NCBI GenBank assembly: GCA_011109175.1
Contig: RDEW01000009.1
Span: forward strand, 5,237 to 64,953
Length of the DNA: 59,717 nucleotides
Reading direction: 5' to 3'
Source of the DNA: Dicyema japonicum
Taxonomy: Eukaryota > Dicyemida > Rhombozoa > Dicyemidae
The position numbers were made by a program, and so were the translations under genes. This document shows, piece after piece, positions 24,780 to 37,034 of the stretch (positions are counted from its first letter, which is position 1; every line of letters begins with the position of its first letter). Below the pieces are notes generated by a model. The model searched no databases, had not been told where the DNA came from, and worked only from the letters and a program-made list of their open reading frames with translations.

Positions 24780-25675
24780 CGCACTTGCAAACCCTCACAA
24801 ACTTTATTATGGCGGGACTTGAGTCAAAGCCGAGGCACCTCAAAACTTTATTATGCTCGGTTGACATCCGTAGGGCTATGACTCGGTTCTCAGAAAAATC
24901 TTAACGTGGAAGATCTAGTGCTCAGAAATCCCCAGCATTTTCAAAAGATGGCTCGGGAACTTTTTCATTGGTAGAAGAGGAAAAGTCGTAACAAAATCCT
25001 GCCAATCGGTCTCAAATTTTTTTCCAAACGGCGTGCCACAAGGTTCTTCCTTGTCACCGTTGCTTTTTAACTTATTCTTGCACGATATGAATGGTTGAAA
25101 AGAAATTCAATGTCCACGGAAAATCCTTTACCTTTCTTTGTACGTCGAATAGAAGGGTATCAAGCTATTCGGCTGAACTATTTTTGAATGGTGAACTAAT
25201 CCAAATAAAAAACAAGCCAAGATTCTGGGAGTAACAGTTGACACCCTCATGACCTTCAGCACACATGTGTCAAACGTAATCAGTGCCTCGGCACGAAAGC
25301 TTAACTTCGTGAAGGTGCTCGCCTCAAAATTTAAAGGATCCTCAATCCGGTCGTCATCAACACCCTATTCATCGAGCCAACTATAAGTTATGAATGTGTA
25401 ACTTAGGGAACAAAACTTGTCAAAACAATCATGGATAGAATCAACTCTGCCGAATCCAATATAACCAAAACAATCTCCCGAATCACAGGACTACCAATAA
25501 GTACAACCCCATTTGAGCTTCTTGTGAGGAATTCCGACAATATATTCACTCAAAATGGAAAACCGTCAGAAAACGGTGTTATGAAAATGTGTCGGTTCCC
25601 GATATCAACACCGGGAGAAGATGAGAATATTGCTGAGAGAAGCCGGGATCACCTGATGGCGTTTTCCTTTTAATT
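24780..25675 (+). pseudogene. Non-LTR reverse transcriptase fragment (Jockey-like)
   Basis: It reads FKRWLGNFFIGRRGK, then PNGVPQGSSLSPLLFNLF near 25015-25075, then KILGVTVDTLMTFSTHVSN and ARKLNFVKVLASK. These are RT blocks 4 onward and the thumb of the same family as the 58.8-kb copy. No YADD survives. It ends close to the hAT insertion site, at a shared cgggatcacctgat end also seen near 51425. Confidence 0.8.
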
Positions 25676-25696
25676 AGTTTACCTTGTGATTTTTGG

Positions 25697-25704
25697 CTTA
25701 TTAT
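25697..25704 (+). repeat. 8-bp target site duplication, left of hAT-1
   Basis: CTTATTAT, identical to 28604-28611. Confidence 0.9.
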
Positions 25705-26840
25705 TAGGGCAAGTTGTTTCTAGCAGTTAAAAAAAATTTTTAGCGCTAAAAAATCACAAAATCTAGCAATTATAATTAAAAAATAGCACTTAAAATGATA
25801 AAATCTAGCATTTAAAATTGTAAAATCTATAACTTAAAATAATAAAATATAAATTTAAATTTTATTTATTGTAATATAATAAAAGTAATGCTTGATATTG
25901 TCTGGATAGAAGTTCCTATCCTTTTTTAAAATATTTTTTAGCATTTTAATAGCTTTTTCAACATATTCAGAGATGCCTGACAGCGTGAAAGAGAAAAATA
26001 ATCTTTTATTCTGATTTTTGGATCAGTCATTTCAATAATAAGTTTAATCCATTTTCCTCCATTCTTTTATTTATATAACTTTTGATATTTGCCTTGTCCG
26101 CAACACTCCGAAACTTTACGAAGATCTACTATTTGCGAATAATTGAATATGATTTCCCTTAATTTAAACTTAATATTCGGATTGTTAACATGATGTTTAG
26201 AATTTGATATTAAAACTCCATCTGAATGAAATGCGTTAACAATTTCAAAAATTATTTCAAAATTCATAAAATAATATTTCACTGCTTCAAACCAACTTCC
26301 CCGTCTGCATTAATTAAGCAAAAGAATACCTAGTAATTACAACATCAGGTGGGTATCCAACATCCTTGAACAAATTACGACTTTTTTGGTTTTTTACTGT
26401 AGCAGCTTTAATGCTTGTAATTAAGCCATTTATTTCCGGATATGCACACTTTATACGTAAAATCGTATTGTGTAACAAATGAGAAACACACGTCACATGA
26501 TGCATGTTGTTATGACCATTAATGTTTTACCACCTATTTATTTAAATAAATTTTATATCACCAGAAATCATACAAGGAGTGGGATCTGAAATTAGTAGAT
26601 AAAAATTGTCACGAATAATCTTCATTTCTCTAATGACGTCATCTATTAATTGGCAGATGATACCAGCAGTGCATGATTTTCCAGTTTTTTGCATTCAACC
26701 AAATAGGATTTTGTTGGAAAGCGAATGCTCCCAATTAGAATCACTACAAAACTTTTCCTTCGGATATCTGTTTCATCAATTATTATAAAAAATCTTTTCG
26801 TTTCTAAAAGTTAAAAATAAATTTTAATACGTTAATAACT

Positions 26841-27993
26841 GTCGTATGTGATAGCGTCCGGGCTGTTGATACTGTCCGGGTTGATAAGACAAATTTATCA
26901 CTTGAAAACATTAACAACAACTAAGTTTTGCTTCGAAAAAGTCTGTCCCTTGTTCCCTCAAAAAACAAAAAAATTTATTTTGAGTCAATAAAGCGATTAA
27001 GCAAGAAAAGGGTCGAAAATAGAAGAGGTCGAAGGATCGTCGCTTGTTCACTCAAAAAACAAAAAATTTATTTTGAGTCAATAAAGCGATTAAACGAGAA
27101 AAGGGTCGAAAATAGAAGAGGGTCGAAGGATCGGTCCTTTGTTCCGTCAAAAAACAAACAATTTTAGTTTGAGTCAATAAATCGATTAAGCGTGAAAAAT
27201 GTCGAAAATTGAAGTCGAAGGATCGGTCCCTTGTTCCCTCAAAAAAACAAAAAATTTTATTTTGAGTCAATAAAAGCGATTAAGCGTGAAAAGGGTCGAA
27301 AATTGAAAATGTCGAAGGATCGGTCCCTTGTTCCCTCAAAAACAAAAAATTTTATTTTGAGTCAATAAAGCGATTAAGCGAGAAAAAGGCCGAAAATTGA
27401 AAATGTCGAAGGATCGGTCCCTTGTTCCCTTAAAAAACAAAAATTTTTATTTGAGTCAATAAAGCGATTAGCGTGAAAATTGTTATTTGAATGTTATATA
27501 AATATTTTTTTTAATATTTTTAATTTCTTTTTAAAAATTTAAAAATTTTATTTTGAGTCAATAAAGCGATTAAGCAAGAAAAGAGTTATATCTTTATCAA
27601 AAACCTTTGAATCATCGATATTTGAGTTATTTGTAATTTTTATCACATATTTTAATCCTTTCTTTTATATTTTAAATTTTATTTTTAATTTGAATTACTT
27701 AATTCAACCTTATCAGTTTAATGTTATAAGATATAAATATCTCAATAATATGGCATTACTTAAATATTTTCGGATTTGCTACAAAGTAACCTTATATCTC
27801 GGTTCTTTTCCTTGGGGATTTAACATCTCTACTTTACTCCGGGATTTTTACTTTTCTATTTTCCTTGGGGATTTAACTTATCTCTATTTTGTTTCTCTTG
27901 ATACAAAACTTAGTGGTTGTTAATGTTTTCAAGTGATAAATTTGTTTCTTCAACCGGACAGTATCAACGCCCCGGGTTCTTATTACATACGAC
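26841..27993. mobile_element. Nested 1.15-kb inverted-repeat element containing a minisatellite
   Basis: The left arm (about 26841-26925) and right arm (about 27908-27993) are inverted copies over about 85 bp. Shared blocks include gtcgtatgt, ttgatactgtccgg and aaatttatcacttgaaaac, with a diverged patch between the first two. The flanks aataact and aataatt (7 bp, one mismatch) may be an old target duplication. No transposase is encoded. The middle is a tandem array plus AT-rich DNA. It interrupts the hAT transposase, so it arrived later. It could be a foldback-type or hAT-derived non-autonomous element. Confidence 0.8.
26932..27480 (+). repeat. Minisatellite, about 92-bp unit, six copies
   Basis: Each unit holds cttgttccctcaaaaaacaa, then ttgagtcaataaagcgatta, then gggtcgaaaat and gtcgaaggatcgg. 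Copies begin near 26943, 27041, 27130, 27222, 27316 and 27410. A partial seventh lies near 27541-27585. Copies differ by small indels and substitutions. Open frames across the array are chance. Confidence 0.9.
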
Positions 27994-28603
27994 AATAATT
28001 TTGTCAACTCATTTATCTTTTTTCTGCAAGAACCTTAACCGTAGTTCTGCATGAAAATTCTGACAAAATGTTAATTTTAAATGTTTTAAACATTTTTTTG
28101 ATCGAATCGTTATTTTAATTTACAGCGGGATGTTTGCTTGTACAAAAGCTTCCGTGATGTTTCATTACCGAATCTACTTGGATTGATTCAGTTAATGTTG
28201 TTTGAACTGAAATTACATGAATGACCTACAATTGTATTAACAAATTTATAGGCATATTGTTCTGATGTTTTAAAGAAGAACGATGAGAAATCAACTGAAA
28301 TTTTTTTGAACAGTTGACTTTGGATAAACAAAGAAAACCAAAATAGAAGGCCATCGTCAGCAATACAGAACTCATCTTTGAATTCCGAGACTATACGCTT
28401 AGCTTTCTTAAGCAAACGAACACTTGGGATTTGGCATAACTAAAAATACTATATAGTTTAGCATTTAAAATTAAAAAAAGCACTTATAGCATTTATAATG
28501 TATGTTCTTTTTAACAAAATTAAAAAATAATTATTCAAATTCAATTTTATATTAAAATAAGTATAAAAAATAAAAATAGCATTTTAGCACTTAAATTGCC
28601 CTA

Positions 28604-28611
28604 CTTATTAT
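28604..28611 (+). repeat. 8-bp target site duplication, right of hAT-1
   Basis: CTTATTAT, identical to 25697-25704. Confidence 0.9.
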
Positions 28612-28739
28612 TAATAATAATATCCGATGGGGTACCAAGTACTTCACTTGCCATTTCCTTATGGATTTCTTGTGGTGAAATCCTTCTTTTTAGTTTATTG
28701 CAATTTTATTTTCTTATAGGCGTAAATACTTATTTCCTG

Positions 28740-28865
28740 CTTTAACTTGAAGTCTTCCTTCCACCATTAAGTACATACCAAAGCAATGTGCTTCTACTTT
28801 CCAATGAAGTTTTTTTTCCACCATTAAATACATACCGAAGAAATGTGCTTCTACTTTCCAATGAA
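28740..28865 (+). repeat. Short direct repeat of about 68 bp
   Basis: The phrase ttccaccattaagtacatacc, with gcttctactttccaatgaag, occurs twice in succession with few changes. No gene. Confidence 0.65.
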
Positions 28866-29089
28866 GCCCATTGTTTGAGAAGCCAAATAATTGAGGATGG
28901 CACGTGCGATTGGTGATTCATTGAAACAATTAGTCAGAATAATTCTGAACGAATTATAAAGCCGTTTCTTAGAGATATCTTTAGTATTCGTTACTCACAT
29001 AAGCCGAATTCGGGTGATCCACAAACATGTACAAGCACGGGACAAAATTTATACTTTGAATAAATTTAAACTCCTAAAGCGATATTTTA

Positions 29090-29225
29090 AACTTTTGACC
29101 TGTGTGCCACCCTGGTACTAAGCGCCATCTTCATGGCTTCTGTACCGTCACCGAAGACACCGAGTATGGAAATTTTTATTTATGCGAATGATGTGCTAAT
29201 CTCGGATGCTTCCAAGTAAAGAAAA
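29090..29225 (+). pseudogene. RT fragment with altered YADD
   Basis: The frame reads EIFIYANDVLISDASK after a region that may be the PxG block. YAND in place of YADD would abolish catalysis. It is an isolated LINE scrap. Confidence 0.5.
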
Positions 29226-29229
29226 TTGT

Positions 29230-30230
29230 ATTACAAGAGATTTGATAATTACAATGAAGAAAACAGCAAATAGCGTGTCCCCAAAGGTTTAACCATCTAA
29301 GGTGAGAAAACCAACTCTGTGGGGATCTCTAACTTTCGAAGACTTAATCGACATAGCTGTGCTTGAGATGCAGACCCTCAGAGTTTTAATTTGGTCATCG
29401 AATACATGTTATTTAACGGACTGGATTTTCCATTATCATTAAGAGAAGAACGTGGCTCTGATGATCCTCGCCTTTTTCAATAGCCTCCTCATTTTCTCCG
29501 ACCCCACGCACTCTATGTATGCTCGTTTGAGGTCCCTTTTTATCAAAAAAAGCCTCAAAAGAGGATTTGATCTTGATCTATCGCAGAGAAGAAAAACCAC
29601 TGTAGTTGGGGTAGCTATGGGGGAGGTCTATGGTCTTTTTAGATTCGTTTTTACCGGGATATCAAATATAATTGACAAATTATCAATTTTTGCATAATTA
29701 ATTGAAATTAAGTGTAAATCCTTTGGATCCAACGATATGTAATGATGAGAGTGAACATACTTCGATATTGAAGACAACCCAACCTATAATCCCCGTTACA
29801 ATTCAAGGGGACCTAAATGCAACAAAAATGAAACTAGAAGACTTAGAAAACGTGGATGCTGTCCACAAAATCTTAACTTTGTGGATTGCGTGTCCTGAAA
29901 ATGCGGAGATGTAAGTATTATTGCCCACTGTCAATGTGAGAAGCGAAGTTTTATACCACGAAAAGTTCACGTCACTTGGCACGCTTCCGTTATGGTCACC
30001 ACATGGATTTACATTCCTATCCGAACAAAATCGGACAATCATCCTCTTCATTTTGCCCATCATGCCTTCTTGAAGAACAGATTATAGGCCCTTCTTTTCT
30101 TTTCTGGGCCCGGTTACGAGTTCTTACAGCACCAAATACACCGACAGATCTCCCATCTTGGCTGTGACGTTCTCGTTAATTACAAGTTCCTTCACTCGAA
30201 GGGAATAGTCTAGAAGGTGGTGTCATTATA
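29230..30230. other. Unassigned stretch
   Basis: Short frames lie on both strands at 29452-29697, 29702-29914 (plus) and 29803-30063 (minus). None is recognised, and the last two lie antisense to each other, so at most one is real. Confidence 0.3.
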
Positions 30231-30236
30231 TAGTTA

Positions 30237-31697
30237 CAAACCCCCATTAATCCGAACTTCAATAATCCGAAAAATTTTACAGTTTCCATACAAACTTCAT
30301 AATCCGCAATCCGAAAAACATTTATTAAAAATTTCGGATTAATTTAATTATTTTTTATTTTACATTTAAATAATTTTACATTTTAAATTTAAATCTTACA
30401 GCGTCACATAGTTAGAAAGAGGGTTGAAATTTCTATGCACAGAAAGGAAAGATTTATGAAATAAAAAATACATCAAAAATGACTCTCAGAGAATTATCCC
30501 ACATCTGTAAAATAAAAATATTTGGGAATTTTGACATTTTTAGAAATTTTTAAAAACCGTGAAAATTTGGAATACTTTGAAACTACGATTAACGATTCAA
30601 GACGGTGGTAATTTGATAATTCAATTGTTGAATGGATTTCAATGATGATGCAATCACTGGTTTTATTTCTCAAGGTATCATCATTTCAAAAGCTAAGGTA
30701 TTTGATGAAAGCTTGGAATCAATGATCTGGAATTTCGTAAAGGCTACAAAGATTTAAAAGAAGATTTAATTTTAAACAAAAAGTTCTTCATGGAGGAGCT
30801 AACTGCCAACATAACATGAATTTAATTTGAATAGACAAAATATGATTAAGTTACAAGAAGTTGACCCTTAAGTATTGCTAAACATGGATGAAACTGGACT
30901 CTTTTTCAACTTTCCCTTCTAGAACAATTTCAGTTAGAATAAAGCAATCGAAAGTGAGGATCACTATAGCTCTTTGTGCTAATGCAACTGGAGCAATAAA
31001 AATTAAACATTTTGTTATTGGGCATAGTAAGAGACCAAGATGCTTAAAAGATTTTGATTTTAAAAAATATTGTACTATGCAAACAAAAGGGCTTGGATGA
31101 CACAGAAGCTTTGACACATCAGTCATCTTAGTGATGAATTAAAATGTTACGGAAAAGTTCTTTTTACTCATTGATAATGCTCCAAGACACGTTTTAACTT
31201 AATTTTTTGAAAACATTGAAATTTTTTTACTTCCAAAAAACACAACTGCACATCTTCAACCATGGATTCAGACATAATCAGGAACTTTAAGTATCATCAT
31301 AGAAAAAGGTTATGCTGGATTATATGGAAGCCCTTGATTTAGAAAAAGAATCTTTTGTGAATCTACGAAAGGCCATCATTATGGTGCAGAGAAATTAAAT
31401 GTTTTGATTAATTTGCTAATGATAATATCATACAAAATTCCGTTTGAATGAGTACCGAAAAGAACTGGAAGAACTTGTTAATGAAGAAGAAATAACTCAG
31501 ACAGAAATGCTCGACGAGAACGAAAGCGTCATTCTTCGTGAAGACTATAATGTCGACGAGGAAATTATCGATGCTGAAAATGGAGAGATTATTGTATATA
31601 AAAACATAAATATTAATTTCAGTGAAATTAGTATATTTATTCGCTTTACAATTCGAAAGGCATCTAATTTTTTTGTTCGGATTTATGAGGGAATCTG
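30237..31697 (+). mobile_element. Tigger/pogo-type DNA transposon, dead
   Basis: It begins CAAACCCCCATTAATCCGAA and ends with the inverse of CAGATTCCCTCATAAATCCG, flanked by TA on both sides. The aatccgaa-rich ends are typical of Tigger elements. The interior shows MDETGLFF-like residues near 30885, then RIKQSKVRITIALCANATG and VIGHSKRPRCLKDF (30940-31060), FLLIDNAPRH near 31165 (second catalytic Asp), and LPKNTTAHLQP near 31240. These are in several frames with many stops. An acidic tail (31444-31600) matches the usual C-terminus. Confidence 0.85.
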
Positions 31698-31816
31698 TAT
31701 ATGTAATATTACAGGATTTCAATCGAAATAAGATCAAGACATACAAATATACAAACCGATCAAAATGAGATATACAAAATAATGCTAAATTTTGTTGCTA
31801 AGCAATCATTTTTGAA

Positions 31817-34800
31817 ATGTCAAATATGGTTGAAGATGAGAAAACCTATGTAAGGAACAATTTGTACGACGTCACCTTACTAATCGACCAGTGTGTCCCC
31901 GATTTATCAAAATTTCAAAAATATCAAGAAATTCCAAATCTTAATTCAAGCTCTAAACTAGCTGAGAAGTTACAAAAGGTACCGCAACTACTTAAAAAAA
32001 GTTGAACGAAGAATTTGACGACGAAATACAGCAATTACGCAACATCGAAGAAAAACTTTTTGAATCAGAAGTCAGTAGCATAAAAAACAGTTATTTTTGA
32101 ACATTATCAGAATTTCCGCTGAGGGACTGTATTAGAGCCAAGGTTCCGGCATCCCACCTCCTCCTGAAGGCCCCAGATTACACAAAGTGTTCTATTGAGC
32201 CCGTAAAGAATTACATAGGTTGCTAGTTGTGCATTTGCTAGCTCACTGTGATTATGCTCACAAAATAAAGCTAAACGCGCTATCCACCGAAAATCTCACC
32301 TTTGAGGATGGAGTCTTACACGACAAAATGCTAAAATACGAAATGGAGAACCAAGTCAAAGTTGCCGAAATATTTTATTTGACAGAAAACCGCTTTAAAG
32401 AAATTACCGAATCGACTTCCGATGGACGTTCTCGAATGCGAAATGAAGAAAATCGAAGAATTTAAGGCCAAAAGTGATTTCAGGCCAAACACTCGTTATA
32501 TTAATAAAAGTGACCACACGAGGTTTCCGTGTATTAAATATTTAGTATTTCAAATGAATTCGAGATTTTGCCTAATCCAGTAGTTTTTACGGATTATGAA
32601 ACCAATCGTTATCACCAAGTTTGTTTAAAATTTGATTTTAGAAAATCATCAAAATAAAAAATGCATCAAAGAATTCAAGAATAATTCGTTTTATTCCCCC
32701 AGCAACTCCCTACTTTTGTTGCAAGGCAGTTTCAGGTGATTACTCGCTATGATCTCTCAGAAGGGCCAATCAGTCTCGTAGCTCCTGGAATGGATCTCAG
32801 ATTAGTGATCGGATTCATCCCTGATTCTCTCAGAAACTTTGATGACATACTTTTGATTGAAATTCAAGGATTGGGGACGATTGATGTTAACATTTGGGGG
32901 AGAAGGGTTACCCCAGTCTTAAATTGTTATGAGATATTTTAATATTTTAGTGATGGAATCTATTTTCGTTGGGCACGTGCTGGTCAATGATTCTTATGTC
33001 CACACAGTAAGTGTGACCAATAAGGGAAATCACGGGAGATTTTGGATCCTTGGAAAAAATCAATGGGAAGAAAACCAGGATTACGAAAATTTAGTAAATT
33101 CTGAGGTCTCTTTCATTGATAGATTTTAGAAAAGCGATAATTTGAAGTTAATTTGTGAATACTTCATGATTTATCCAAACTATTTCGAACTCCCAACAAA
33201 CTCGGAGACTAGCATAAACTTGACTTTCAATCCAAGCGAGAAGATGTATTATAAAGAAGACTTGGTTCTTGTCTGCGATAATCACACAGCCAAGAACATA
33301 ACTGTCGAAGGTTTTGCGTCAACTTTGATTGACAGGTTATGGGGAAATCCCAGTCTGTGAGATAAAAGAAGCCGAAAATATTTTATATATTCGAGATAAC
33401 GATTTACTGGATGCTGCAGCTGACTGCTTTATTAAAATTCGAACGAAAAATCGCTGTGAGGAAAAAATATACGTTCAGAATTTAAGGTAACGGCAAACTT
33501 ACCTTAGCAACGTCGTTTTAAAATATTGTTGGGCCGTACAAAGACAGCAATGCTACATAAAGTCATACGATACAATGGTTTACGAGGACTCTCCATTCCA
33601 AATAGATCCTTCAGATGGAGTCTTGAATCCAAGAGAGGTCATGTGCTACAATATTACCTACGCTCCCCCGCTTGTATTTTATAAAATGTATTTCTAGGTT
33701 GGGGAACACAAATGTGCTCTACAGTTGACTCTCTTGGACATTCCCGTAGAAAGTGAGTGTTTTGTTTAGAGTAGACAAAAATAGCAATGTTTTACGAACG
33801 GACATGAAAAGTCTCCGAATTGGAGTTATTGGAGAACGAGAGGAGATCAACTGCGCTTGCAGCCACTATTACTCGAAATTGACGAGAGAGTTTTAATCGG
33901 GACGAAAATCGGTCGTACAGTTAAAGTAAACGAGACTGAATTAAAATTAAAGTTGTTCAACAACAACGACTGTAAGGTTAGCTATAAATGGGAGAGAATA
34001 TTGGACGATTCGTGTGAAATCCGAATGAACCCAGAATGTGGAGAAATCGGTAACAGTTTATGAAATTACCAGAACCTTGGGGAGTGGAGAACCAAGAATT
34101 AGAAATTACTGGAAAAAATGTCTTCGAAATTGAGAGGAAAATTTGCGCAAAAATTGAAAATCGAGACAAACTACTGGAACTGGCAATATTTGTGAAATTT
34201 AAAGTTTTAAAATTTTAAAATTAAAGGACTGTGAAATATCTCTTTCTACCCACGTGTTGGATTTCGGAAATGTTCGGTTTACCAGCCAATATAGAAAGCC
34301 TATAGAAATCTCAAATTTGTCTGAATTGGAGGCTAATTGGGCCATCAATCAAAATTCTTACAACGTGGCCAATTCACTGACTATTTAGGAAAACATTATT
34401 AAGATTACTCCAAATCATGGGGGAATTCCACCGTTTGAGAGCTGCGAAATAGAAATTACGTTTTTGGCTCAAAATATCGGCTATAATGAAGAGTTTATCG
34501 AGTTTTATACAGATCCGAAAGAAAAGAGGTTGTTTTCTGTGTATAATGGAAAAGAATACTAAAGTTTGTGTCCCACGTGATAGAGCCGTGTATTACATTT
34601 AATAAATCCTGCGTTCATCTCGAGGACTGGTATGTGGGGATTCCTCGGCTATTTGTCCTTCAAATAATAAACAAAACTCCGCTGAAAACACAATTCAAAT
34701 TCGACAACGTGATGTCTCCGCTTATTCTAGTCTATTTGTGAGTTTCATTCTTCCTCCCCATTCCATCCAGAGCCTCGTAATTCAAATGAGGCACGTGGTG

Positions 34801-37034
34801 CTGAGTTGGATAGTCTGTCCTGCCTCTGCCAATCGGGTACTTTGAATGGAAATGAGACACGTGACATGGAATTTACCATCACAGTCCACAGAACTGTCGT
34901 TTATTCTAAAAATCAGTTAGATTTTAGTACAGGATTGTTATATTATGATGAGTTTTGACAATAACAGTGAAACACGTGTAAATATTAAGGGGGAGGTCAA
35001 GGGATTAGACTTGAGCTGCAAAGTTGACGAAAATGACTGGTCTTTGTGGAAATTATTTTAAGGAAATCGTTGACGGAAATCCGGATCGACGACTTTCCAA
35101 ATCACACGATTGGTGAGTTTTCAAGCCGATCCTTACAAATCCGGAATAACACGGCAATCAGGTCGACGTTTACTGCGGAAATCGAAAAATTCAACGAATT
35201 GGGTTCATCAAATAATAATTTGTATTTTATTTTTTTTATTTCAGGTGCGATGACAACCCCGAGTTGATGAAATACGTCCCCCAGTTCAGAGGAAATCAAA
35301 CACCAAAAAGTGCTCATGGTTTAACTCTAGAATTTTCCTCAAAAACCTTGAATGGCATATATTTTGGATGTTCTCCAAATTCAGGGGTTCTCAGTGAATT
35401 TGAAGAACTGACGTTGACTATACACGTGCTATCCGACATGTGGGGACACTATGAAGATATTTTGTTGCTAAAGGTAACAGTTCAGTAATTCTAGTTTGAA
35501 AACTTAAGTGTTATCAGGATTCCTCTGTCAATCACAGTCTTGGGGACTCCTCTGTTACTCCCGATGTTCCCGAATTCAGCAAAATTGAGGAAAATTCAGT
35601 TGAGATAAAATTCTAATTGTAGATTTGGACAACAAATAGTAAATAGTGGTCCCCAAGTAAAGGAGATCAGAATAAAAAATATGGGGATCTGCGGTAACCT
35701 CGTTAATAATCTCAGATATAAAATTACACTTAAATCTCTACCAAATTAGCAGCAGGGAATTGACGGATATCAAGAAGTTATTCGACTTCAAAATACTTCA
35801 GCAAAGACCCTTAGATTACCGAATATACAAGGAGAAACAAAATTTTCCCGGTTTTCAAATCTCCGAAACAACTGAATCTAACTTCTACCAGTTATTTTGG
35901 GAAACCTGCTGATAATGGTGGGCCCTTCGAGCTTAGCAAATGTGAAATGGTAATTTCAGGATTTTGTGATTTCAGACTATTCTCAGCGGACAAACAAACA
36001 AGTTCAACGTCACATTCGGGCTACCAAAAATAGAAGCACGTGGCGAATTTTACGGAGTTGTTGTCGGCTACATGACTTTGGATCCACCTGTTTGATTACA
36101 TAATCTAAATAGAATTTAAAATCTCCAGGGATTCACGGAAAGGATGGCTATGACGTGGAACCATTGATTCTGTATGTTTGGTGGTCGACGACGATACCTC
36201 AGTTGCGTAAGTGCTATATTTTAGCCTAAATTTGGAGAAGAATTGCGCAAAAATGAAAGCTTTGGCGGGAAACTGCATAAATAACGGAAAAATATGACTG
36301 GTTGAGTAATTGAGATTAAAAAATGTGTTAATTTCACGGAAAAAATAAGACTGAAAAATTGTGCAAACATCAGTCTGGGTTTCAAAATATCAACAAATTC
36401 CCCATTTTTTTGTAGTGAAAATTTGACTCACTTTGTGGGAGGGAACGACAGCATTGAGGTAAATAACCGCTAAAATTTAGTTAAATTATGATTTTACGCT
36501 ACAAAATAATATGATTTTTCAGAAAAATAGCGCACAAAAATCTGTCGCTTTTAATGGCTCGTTGAAAATCGAATTTGACAACGGAGCCTCTCAAGTATCG
36601 ATAATTCCAATTTTAGGATATTCTAGTAACACGTGCTGTCTATTTGTCTATCTTGGAGGTAAGCAAATGGCTGATCGAATTTGGAAAAGTTTTACTAGGA
36701 AGCTCTCAGTCGATTCCCTTAAGACTAAGAAATGACGTACAGTCTAAGACAATCTGGAAAATAAATTATGGTGATTTGTTTCACGGAATTCTAAGAAACC
36801 GATAACAGTGATATCATCAAAATAAGTCGGAAATCTGGAGAAATTGAAGGAGCCCACGTGGTGTCCTCGATGGTGGTAATAATGATAGAATTTTCGCCAA
36901 TGTAAGTCTAATTTGAATTTCAGTGAAAACGTGAAATATTCGAAAAAAATCATGTGGTGGATAAATTGACAAAAAGAGAAATTGTATTTGAGGTAACTGG
37001 GAGTGGATCCTACAATAAAGGATTAATTAGCTAA
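31817..37034 (+). CDS. DLEC1: DLEC1/CFAP81-like ciliary protein (about 30 tiny introns)
   Basis: The start at 31817 gives MSNMVEDEKTYVRNN. The first intron is 31979-32001 (23 nt). Splicing yields the family order: PNTRY near 32490, then LPNPVVFTDYE, then RFIPPATPYF, LVAPGMDLRLVIGF and FDDILLIEIQ (first ASH/MSP-like domain). Further Ig-like ASH repeats follow, with NPSEKMYY..VCDNH, LDFGNVRFTSQYRKPIEISN, EPCITFNKSCVHLEDW, IGEFSSRSLQIRNNTAIRS, MWGHYEDILLLK, KWLIEFGKVLLGSS, and the end GSGSYNKGLIS. Intron lengths are mostly 21-26 nt. The last two are 36902-36923 and 36954-36976. Unresolved joins lie near 33760-33850, 35830-35890, 36190-36330 and 36630. Known role: an axonemal central-apparatus protein in animals. 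About 1450 codons, somewhat shorter than vertebrate DLEC1. It lies 120 bp downstream of the Tigger element. Confidence 0.9.

Larger units (their letters stand above)
26067..28415 (-). pseudogene. hAT transposase, split by insertion
   Basis: The N-terminal piece at 28415-28190 reads AKRIVSEFKDEFCIADDGLL, followed by CQST-type residues of a BED-like finger. Beyond the nested element, the core resumes near 26810: FFIIIDETDIRRKSF (first catalytic Asp), IIRDNFYLLISDP (second acidic block), HHVTCVSHLLHN and LRIKCAYPEINGLITS (CxxH block of hAT), then RNLFKDVGYPPDVV and the W/YY region to 26067. The frame breaks at several points, and the usual C-terminal dimerisation block is missing or unreadable. 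Not functional. Confidence 0.8.
25705..28603 (-). mobile_element. hAT transposon (hAT-1), non-functional, carrying a nested element
   Basis: It is bounded by TAGGGCAAGTT on the left and, inverted, TAGGGCAATTT on the right. It is flanked by a perfect 8-bp direct repeat CTTATTAT, the hAT hallmark. The 2.9-kb body codes on the minus strand for a hAT-type transposase in pieces (listed separately). A second inverted-repeat element (26841-27993) sits inside the transposase region. The edges are rich in a short AT motif (tagcacttaaa-like) repeated on both ends, possibly subterminal transposase sites. Confidence 0.9.

Noticed and set aside
26928-27270. Open frames over the minisatellite (KNKKIYFESIKRL repeated)
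   Set aside because: They follow the tandem unit on both strands and break with its indels. They lie inside a non-coding inverted-repeat element.
27000-27480. CRISPR-like array
   Set aside because: The whole 92-bp unit repeats, with no unique spacers, in a eukaryotic transposon.
29803-30063. Minus-strand open frame of 86 codons
   Set aside because: It overlaps an equally plausible plus-strand frame and has no motif.
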